Positions 58,168 through 64,000 of a stretch of 64,000 bases of DNA are shown one piece after another; position 1 is the stretch's first letter, and each line of letters begins with the position of its first letter. The stretch is from contig QLTU01000017.1 of assembly GCA_003268905.1 (NCBI GenBank), positions 28,594 to 92,593 on the forward strand, given 5' to 3'. The DNA comes from Acidovorax defluvii (GTDB lineage Bacteria > Pseudomonadota > Gammaproteobacteria > Burkholderiales > Burkholderiaceae_C). The notes under the pieces are model-generated. The model was not told the origin of the DNA and did not search any database. It saw nothing but the letters and a program-made list of their open reading frames with translations. A program made the position numbers and the translations under genes.

Positions 58168-58271
58168 TATAACAGCAACTGGTTACGGATGTCTGGAGTG
58201 GAACCACCAATGTGAGGTCGCCTTGGTGACAGTTTGGTGACCCGTTATTAGCTTCACGCCGGCGTTTGGTT

Positions 58272-58330
58272 TGCTACTAATAGCATAGCTGGATGCGCTT
58301 TGCTGTAAAGGGCTTGGTGCCGATTTGATG
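58272..58330. repeat. Dispersed palindromic element upstream of phaZ
   Basis: TGCTACTAATAGCATAGCTG, GATGCGCTTTGCTGTAAAGG, GCTTGGTGCCGATTTG: worn copy in the gap between phaZ and the RelA/SpoT-domain gene. Confidence 0.6.
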
Positions 58331-58410
58331 CCTTGTTTATAAGGCAGGCGCCAGCGGGCACCTGCTTGCGCAGTGCCCCCAGCGGGGTGGTTTACCTCGC
58401 TTGCCCAGGT

Positions 58411-59481
58411 TCAAGTGCTGCCGTGTTCCTGCAACCAGGCCTCAAAGGCCTCCCTTGCCACGTTGCGCAACGCTGGGCGAAAGGCCGCATTGTTGCTGAG
58501 ATACAGGCAATGGCGCATCACGGTGTAGGGGTTGAAGCTGCCTTGGGGGTTCTGCTCCTCAAAATGCAGTTTGTAGCGCTTGACCACGCCAATGGTTTCG
58601 CGCAGCAGCGCATTGAAGCGGGCGCGTGTCATGCCGGGCGACCAGCCCTGGATGTCGTCCACAAAGCTGTCCACCTTGTAGGGCTCAAACTCAAAATCCT
58701 TGAAGAAATGGGTGGCAATCTTCAAGAAGGTGAAGGCGTTGAGCGCACTGCCTGCATCGGGGGCCTTTTCTGGTAACTGCGCACCGGTTTCAGGCGGGGC
58801 CTCTGCGGTTTCGTCGGGGGCTTCCAGCAATTCGGCCGCGGTGGCGTCCCGGATCTGGCGGAACTCGCGGTCGGCCAGTTCAAACAACGCCGACAGCACA
58901 TTGATGCGTCGCTTGAGCTGGCCTGGAATCGATTTTTTGTACTTGATCTTGTGGTCCAGCACGCTCCATGAATCCTGGATGATGGTGCGCACCTGCAGCT
59001 CAAACGCATGGCCTGCACATGCAGCATGCTCGGGCAACGCCCGCTGGGCCGCATTGAGCCTCAGGTCCAGGTGCAGGCCCTTGTAGCCAAACGAAGCCTC
59101 GGTGCCCTCAACGGCGGCCACCTTGTCGGTGACTTCCATCACATCAAAATGCGTTCGCACCAGGTGGGCCACCTTTTCGAGCTCGTCTTCATACAGGCAG
59201 ACCACGCGCACCCCGATCAGGTCGGTGATGTAGGGGGCAATTTCATAGGGCAGATTGGCCTCTTCCAGCGACGGCCTGTACTTGCGGGTGAATTTCTGGA
59301 TGCACTCGGTCTTGTCCTTGACCCGGCCCTCCACCTTGGCTACATCCACCTGCCCGGACGCGGAGAGCAGGGCCGTGATCAGCGTCGCAAAAGACGCGCA
59401 GGCCTCCTGCAGGCGCTGCAGGTTTTGCTCGTGGAAGGCATGGAAACGGGCTTCCTCCCGTTCAAAATCAAGCGATGGCAT
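58411..59481 (-). CDS. RelA/SpoT-domain protein (small alarmone synthetase-like)
   Basis: 356 residues from ATG 59481. One synthetase domain at ~30-200: VEGRVKDKTECIQKFTRKYR, YITDLIGVRVVCLYEDELEK, FGYKGLHLDLRLNAAQ and FELQVRTIIQDSWSVLDHKI, which hold the GTP-binding and catalytic acidic positions of (p)ppGpp synthetases. There is no hydrolase, TGS or ACT domain, unlike long RelA/SpoT. The C-terminal part (~220-356) is helical with an acidic Pro-rich linker (APDETAEAPPETGAQLP). Such proteins make (p)ppGpp or related products; toxic variants exist, but no antitoxin-like neighbour is seen. Confidence 0.88.
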   Translation of the reverse strand: MPSLDFEREEARFHAFHEQNLQRLQEACASFATLITALLSASGQVDVAKVEGRVKDKTECIQKFTRKYRPSLEEANLPYEIAPYITDLIGVRVVCLYEDELEKVAHLVRTHFDVMEVTDKVAAVEGTEASFGYKGLHLDLRLNAAQRALPEHAACAGHAFELQVRTIIQDSWSVLDHKIKYKKSIPGQLKRRINVLSALFELADREFRQIRDATAAELLEAPDETAEAPPETGAQLPEKAPDAGSALNAFTFLKIATHFFKDFEFEPYKVDSFVDDIQGWSPGMTRARFNALLRETIGVVKRYKLHFEEQNPQGSFNPYTVMRHCLYLSNNAAFRPALRNVAREAFEAWLQEHGST

Positions 59482-59689
59482 AGGGGTTGTCTTGAAAATG
59501 CACCTGTTGGCTGGATCGTAAGGCCTGCGATGCCCCGTACTGCCTGCGTGGGTCTGCGAATACGCACAAATACTGGGGGGAGGGCCTGGGAACTTGCCCA
59601 TAATGGCAAAAGACTGTACCGGCGTTTTTGCGCTGCCCGTTGCTCCAGACAAATTTTCCCACCAGGCAACCATCCAGACTTCCAACCCC

Positions 59690-62458
59690 ATGAGCCAAAC
59701 CCGCCAGCACCAAAAGCGGCCTCGCACGGAAGAACACCGTTGGGGTCTGCTTGCGTTGACGGGGCCGGTGCTGACGGTGTTCTTGCTGGGATTGACATTT
59801 TTATACTGGCAGGGCGCACAGCGGGAAGCTGACGCCAAAAGGCACCAGGCCTTTGCCGTCTCGGTGGAGCGCATTGTTTCCAGCCTCAAAGACCGCATGG
59901 CCACCTACGAACTGGTGCTGCTCGGCGTGAAGGGCTACTACGACGGCTCCGACAGCATTGATCGCGACGAGTTTGAGGCCTATGTGCAGGCGCTGCGCCT
60001 GCCGGAAACCCTGCCCGGGCTGCAGGGCGTGGCCTATGTGCTGAATTTGCCGGCAGACGAGTTGGACGCCCATGTGGAGCAGATGCGCAACAAAGGCCTC
60101 CTGTCTTACAACGTGCACCCGCAGGTCGCGCAATCGCACCACACCCCTATCACCCACATCGAGCCCCAGTCCAGCGACAACCTCAAGGCGCTGGGGTTCG
60201 ATGTTTCCACCATTGCCACCGCCCGCGAGGCGCTGGACCGCGCGCGCGACACCGGCAAACTGGCCCTGACCTCCAGGCTCAGGCTGCAGCAGGACGTGGG
60301 GCGTGATGCCGTGACCGGGCTGGTCATGTACCTGCCGCTTTATCGCAAGGATGCCGACCTCGGCTCGGTGGAGGGCCGCCAGCGTGGCATTGTGGGCTGG
60401 GTTTCGGCACCCTTTCGCATGAACGATCTGCTGCAGGGAATGGCCCGGCAACTTTATTCCGACATCGACTTGGTCGTTTATGACGGCGACCCGCAATCCG
60501 CCGAGAGCCTGCTGTATGGCGACGCAAACCTTGCTGCAGCCGCGCAAGGCGCAGCACCGGGCTTGCGCGCCACGCAGCAAATAGCGCTGGGCGGGCGCAC
60601 CTGGACGCTGGTGATGCAGCCGCTGCCGGCTTTCGAGCAGCGCTTCAAGGACCGCGATGACGTCCTGCTGGCCGCGATGGGCGTGGCCCTGGGCCTGATG
60701 GCGGGTGTGCTGACCTGGGTGATGGCCACGGGCCGTGAGCGCGCCATGGGGCTGGCCCGCCGCATGACGCGGGCGCTGCGCAGCACCCGGGACGACCTGG
60801 AAAGCACCCTCAACGCCATTCCCGACCTGTTGTTCGAGGTCGACCTGGAGGGGCGCATTCACCATTACCGCTCCGCGCGCTCCACGCTGCTGGCCGCGCC
60901 TCCCGAGATGTTTCTGGGCCGGCTGATGGACGAATTGGTGCCGCCCGAGGCCTCTGCGGGCTGGCATGCCGCGCTGCAAACCGCCCACGACACAGGCTAT
61001 TCCATGGGCCACCAATACCGGCTGCAACTGGCGCAACAGACGCATTGGTTCGAGTTGTCCATCGCCCGCAAGGAAAGCACAACGCCCGGGCAGGTTCCCC
61101 GTTTCATTGCCTTGTCGCGGGACATCACCGAGCGCAAGCAGGCGGAGGCCCGCACGCACCAGCTGGCCTACTTTGACGGGCTGACCAGCCTGCCCAACCG
61201 CCGCATGCTGCTGGACCGCCTGGACCATGCCCTGGCCTCGGCGCGCAAGTCGGGGCAGGTGGGGGCGCTGCTTTTCATTGATCTGGACAATTTCAAGCAG
61301 ATCAACGACGCCCGCGGCCATCCGCTGGGCGATGTGTTGCTCAAACAGGTGGCGCAGCGCCTCGAGCAGCTGCAGCGCCCCGGCGACACCGTCGCGCGCA
61401 TCGGGGGGGACGAGTTTGTGATGCTGATCAACGACATTGCCACCGACATGGAATCGGGCGGGCGCAGCGCGCTGCTGGCGGCCGAGGCCGTGCGGGCGAC
61501 CCTGGAGGCGCCCTACACCATCGACACCCATCTTTACAGCAGCACGGGCAGCATCGGCATCACCCTTTTCCCCAAGCGCAGCGAAGAGGTCGAAGACCTG
61601 CTGCGCGAGGCCGACACCGCCATGTACCGCGCCAAAGACCTGGGACGCAACCGCATCCGTTTTTACGAAGCCGACATGCAGGCCGACGTGCAAGAACGCC
61701 TGGCGCTGGAACAAGACCTCAAAAAAGCCAGCGCAGAGGGCCAGCTGACTGCGTTCGTGCAGTCGCAGGTGGATGCCTCCGGCACCGTGATCGGTGGCGA
61801 GCTGCTCATGCGCTGGAACCACCCGGTGCGCGGCAACGTGCCCCCCAGCCGCTTCATTCCGGTGGCTGAATCCTCAGGTCTGATCCTGCGCATGGGCGAC
61901 CGGATGATCCTGCAGGCCTGCGAGACATTGGCCCGATTGCACGCGGCAGGGCAGGAGCTTTTGATATCCGTGAACGTGAGCGAGCGCCAGTTTCGCCAGG
62001 ACGATTTTGTCGAACGCGTGCTCGGCATGCTTGCCCAGACCGGCGCCCCGGCAGCGCTGCTCATCCTGGAGGTCACCGAAAGCCTGCTGATCGAACACCT
62101 CGACGACACCATTGCCCGCATGAGCGACCTTGTGCGTCACGGTGTGCGTTTCTCGATTGACGACTTTGGCACGGGTTATTCCAGCCTGGCCTACCTCAAG
62201 CGACTGCCCTTGTACGAGTTGAAGATCGACAAGAGCTTTGTGCAGGACACGCCCGACGACCCCAACGACACCGCCATCGTGCAGTCCATCATTTCGGTGG
62301 CCAGGCACCTCAAGCTGCGCGTGGTGGCCGAGGGCGTCGAAACCCGAGCCCAGGCCGATTTTCTGGTGGCCAGCCAGTGCGACTGCCTGCAGGGCTATCT
62401 GTTTTCCAGGCCCGAGCCGCTGCAAGGGTGGCTCACGCGCCAGCTGGGCGGGGGCTGA
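59690..62458 (+). CDS. CHASE-PAS-GGDEF-EAL c-di-GMP signalling protein
   Basis: 922 residues from ATG 59690. Membrane helices at ~20-42 (LLALTGPVLTVFLLGLTFLY) and ~325-345 flank a periplasmic CHASE sensor (ELVLLGVKGYYDGSDSIDRD). Then PAS (~365-490, LNAIPDLLFEVDLEGRIHHY), GGDEF (~500-660) with intact IGGDEFVML, and EAL (~680-920). The EAL catalytic Glu is present as GGELLMRWNHP and the loop DDFGTGYSSLAYLKRLP is complete, but the usual YYQPQ start is FVQSQVD, so activity may be altered. It is the only undamaged dual-domain protein of its class in the window. Confidence 0.92.
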   Translation: MSQTRQHQKRPRTEEHRWGLLALTGPVLTVFLLGLTFLYWQGAQREADAKRHQAFAVSVERIVSSLKDRMATYELVLLGVKGYYDGSDSIDRDEFEAYVQALRLPETLPGLQGVAYVLNLPADELDAHVEQMRNKGLLSYNVHPQVAQSHHTPITHIEPQSSDNLKALGFDVSTIATAREALDRARDTGKLALTSRLRLQQDVGRDAVTGLVMYLPLYRKDADLGSVEGRQRGIVGWVSAPFRMNDLLQGMARQLYSDIDLVVYDGDPQSAESLLYGDANLAAAAQGAAPGLRATQQIALGGRTWTLVMQPLPAFEQRFKDRDDVLLAAMGVALGLMAGVLTWVMATGRERAMGLARRMTRALRSTRDDLESTLNAIPDLLFEVDLEGRIHHYRSARSTLLAAPPEMFLGRLMDELVPPEASAGWHAALQTAHDTGYSMGHQYRLQLAQQTHWFELSIARKESTTPGQVPRFIALSRDITERKQAEARTHQLAYFDGLTSLPNRRMLLDRLDHALASARKSGQVGALLFIDLDNFKQINDARGHPLGDVLLKQVAQRLEQLQRPGDTVARIGGDEFVMLINDIATDMESGGRSALLAAEAVRATLEAPYTIDTHLYSSTGSIGITLFPKRSEEVEDLLREADTAMYRAKDLGRNRIRFYEADMQADVQERLALEQDLKKASAEGQLTAFVQSQVDASGTVIGGELLMRWNHPVRGNVPPSRFIPVAESSGLILRMGDRMILQACETLARLHAAGQELLISVNVSERQFRQDDFVERVLGMLAQTGAPAALLILEVTESLLIEHLDDTIARMSDLVRHGVRFSIDDFGTGYSSLAYLKRLPLYELKIDKSFVQDTPDDPNDTAIVQSIISVARHLKLRVVAEGVETRAQADFLVASQCDCLQGYLFSRPEPLQGWLTRQLGGG

Positions 62459-62624
62459 AAGGGCTGAAGGCGCGGCAAGGTTGCGCCATGCGCGGGGGGC
62501 CTCAACGTTGCGCCTGGGCGGCCCTGCGACGCTGAAAACTGTCGTTCAGGCGCGTGCAGGGCAAGTCACCCAACGGCAAAGCGCAGCGATCGGCTGGATG
62601 GCGAAGCTCAAGCGCAGACTTGCT

Positions 62625-63614
62625 TCAGGCCTCGACCGGGCTGGCGTGCGCCAGGGCCATCACTTCGTGCGGCGGCAGGCCTTTGAGGCGATGGTCGCTC
62701 CACACCTGGCGCCAGCGGCGTGAGCCTGCCAGTCCATGGCGCAAGCCCAGCATGTGCCGCGCGATGCTGGCCCAGGGCGTGCAGTGTGCTGCGGCCTCGC
62801 GCGCCATGTAGTCCACCATGGCGGCTTCCACATCCTCGCGGGTGAGCGTGCTTTCACGGGCGCCGTAATACAGGGCGTCCCAGCGCGCCAGCCACCAGGG
62901 GTTGTGATAGGCCTCGCGGCCCACCATCACGCCATCCACCTGGGACAGCTGCTGTTGCACGGCGGCATCGGTGTTCAGGCCGCCGTTGATGGCAAAGGTC
63001 AGGTGCGGAAAATCGGCCTTGAGCTGGCGCACCACGTCGTAGCGCAGCGGGGGCACTTCGCGGTTTTCCTTGGGCGACAGGCCCTTGAGCCAGGCATTGC
63101 GCGCATGCACGATGAACACCGTGCAACCCGCCGCGGCCACGGTGCCCACAAAGTCGCGCACAAAGGCGTAGCTCTCGTCCTTGTCGGTGCCAATGCGGTG
63201 CTTGACCGTCACGGGCACCTGCACCACGTCCACCATGGCTTTGACGCAGTCGGCCACCAGCTGGGGCTCGTTCATGAGGCAGGCGCCAAAGGCACCGCGC
63301 TGCACCCGCTCGCTGGGGCAACCGCAGTTGAGGTTGATTTCGTCATAGCCCCACTGCTCACCCAGGCGTGCGCAGTGCGCCAGGTCGGCCGGCTCGCTGC
63401 CCCCCAGCTGCAGGGCCACGGGGTGCTCTTCGGCGTTGAAGCGCAGGTGGCGCGGCACATCGCCATGCACCAGCGCACCCGTGGTCACCATCTCGGTGTA
63501 CAGCAGGGTGTGTCGGCTCAGCAGCCGGTGCAGGTAGCGGCAATGGCGGTCGGTCCAGTCCATCATCGGGGCGACAGACATGCGCCAGGGGCTCAGGGTG
63601 GGTTCCACAGACAA
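62625..63614 (-). CDS. dusA: tRNA-dihydrouridine synthase A
   Basis: 329 residues as drawn from TTG 63614; GTG 63608 or ATG 63581 are other possible starts, and no clear ribosome site decides. The conserved part begins RMSVAPMMDWTDRHCRYLHR. FMN enzyme reducing U20/U20a in tRNAs. Catalytic cysteine in DEINLNCGCPSERVQRGAFG near residue 104, VTVKHRIGTD, FIVHARNAWLKGLSPKENR (the DusA-type insertion) and FAINGGLNTDAAV. Cytoplasmic. Length standard. Confidence 0.94.
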   Translation of the reverse strand: MSVEPTLSPWRMSVAPMMDWTDRHCRYLHRLLSRHTLLYTEMVTTGALVHGDVPRHLRFNAEEHPVALQLGGSEPADLAHCARLGEQWGYDEINLNCGCPSERVQRGAFGACLMNEPQLVADCVKAMVDVVQVPVTVKHRIGTDKDESYAFVRDFVGTVAAAGCTVFIVHARNAWLKGLSPKENREVPPLRYDVVRQLKADFPHLTFAINGGLNTDAAVQQQLSQVDGVMVGREAYHNPWWLARWDALYYGARESTLTREDVEAAMVDYMAREAAAHCTPWASIARHMLGLRHGLAGSRRWRQVWSDHRLKGLPPHEVMALAHASPVEA

Positions 63615-63742
63615 TTGAGAAGGCAGGAAAAGAAGGGTGGGGGCTGCCGCTGCTGCTCAGAAGGCAAGGCGCCTTTGCACAGCGGCCGACGATAAGCGCC
63701 GATTATCCCACCAGCGCCGCACGGACACTGGCAAGTGGTTAT

Positions 63743-63800
63743 ATGCAAAAAGTGCCTCTGGCGCTTGTCTGTAAAGCGCTGACAGCTATCAAAAACAAAG
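63743..63800. repeat. Dispersed palindromic element downstream of the TetR-like start
   Basis: ATGCAAAAAGTGCCTCTGGC, GCTTGTCTGTAAAGCGCTGA, CAGCTATCAAAAAC in the 371-base gap 63615-63985, which otherwise holds only the palindrome at 63923. Confidence 0.72.
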
Positions 63801-63922
63801 CATTCTGGTTTTTCCGGGATAACGCCGTGCAGCACCGTGGATCGCCAGCGAATGCCATTCGATGGGCCGCCACGCCCCGGCGCGCTTCCGATTTCCGCTT
63901 TCTAGTACATCGTTCCGTTAAA

Positions 63923-63938
63923 ACATTTACGTAAATGT
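63923..63938. promoter_or_regulatory. 16-base palindrome, candidate TetR-type operator
   Basis: ACATTTACGTAAATGT is a perfect palindrome 47 bases before the ATG at 63986. Its size and place fit autorepression by the TetR-like gene that follows. Confidence 0.45.
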
Positions 63939-63985
63939 GATCATGTGCGATCATGCCAACCCAGCGATTCCTTTTGGAGGCTGGC

Positions 63986-64000
63986 ATGGCAAGACGGACG
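63986..64000 (+). CDS. Start of a gene cut by the window edge, possibly a TetR/AcrR regulator
   Basis: GGAGG six bases before ATG at 63986, then codons for MARRT. AcrR/TtgR-type repressors often begin MARRTK or MARKTK, and a palindromic site precedes it. Only five codons are visible, so this is a guess from the opening and context. Confidence 0.4.

Overview
The window is a stretch of a high-GC beta-proteobacterial chromosome, most likely Comamonadaceae (Acidovorax or a close relative). This placement is an inference. It rests on the gene neighbourhoods (smc-zipA-ligA; dapC-dapD-pilU-dapE-prmB; phaC/phaA/phaB with an intracellular phaZ), the base composition, and two families of dispersed palindromic repeats of a kind I associate with that family. 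No rRNA, tRNA, CRISPR array or insertion sequence was seen.

Positions 1-8958 are an integron cassette array without an integrase in view. Eighteen attC sites are visible and every cassette gene reads on the minus strand. Seven cassettes carry genes: a partial gene at the left edge, a coiled-coil protein, a 77-residue protein, a CbrC-family protein, a Tae4-like peptidoglycan amidase followed by a small membrane protein, a secreted protein and a membrane protein. The other twelve cassettes carry no convincing gene. Eleven of them are 318-320 bp and closely related, and contain a conserved hairpin plus a copy of a repeat that also occurs across the chromosome. The array ends at 8952-8958 directly beside chromosomal genes.

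Positions 9148-17392 hold a valine/methylmalonate-semialdehyde catabolic group (mmsA, acyl-CoA dehydrogenase, mmsB) with a LysR regulator. A ParD-like/zeta-like toxin-antitoxin pair sits between mmsA and lysR, flanked by two copies of the lysR operator region. Small envelope genes (LprI-like, DUF3309, CopD) follow. Positions 17576-22417 hold two c-di-GMP signalling genes, one of them clearly broken. Positions 22735-33206 hold smc, zipA, ligA, a patatin phospholipase and a class A penicillin-binding protein. Positions 33552-35719 hold an ECF sigma/anti-sigma/periplasmic-sensor operon and a periplasmic protein, and both carry the same putative ECF promoter.

Positions 35787-39764 hold a NUDIX hydrolase, a fumarylpyruvate-hydrolase-like enzyme, a MarR regulator, a maleylacetoacetate/maleylpyruvate isomerase, pgeF and a membrane protein. 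Positions 39837-46175 hold the polyhydroxybutyrate genes phaC and phaA, then two decayed signalling genes, then phaB. Positions 46286-54037 hold an ABC-F ATPase, prmB and the lysine/diaminopimelate genes dapE, dapD and dapC with pilU. Positions 54182-63614 hold a chemoreceptor with a premature stop, an RnfB-like ferredoxin, phaZ with a long basic tail, a RelA/SpoT-domain protein, an intact CHASE-GGDEF-EAL protein and dusA. The first codons of a TetR-like gene lie at the right edge.

Main themes: (1) a mostly gene-free integron array; (2) a palindromic element found between genes, inside integron cassettes and in frame inside several housekeeping genes; (3) four of six chemotaxis/c-di-GMP genes broken by stop codons or frameshifts, and a fifth with a suspicious poly-C tract near its start.
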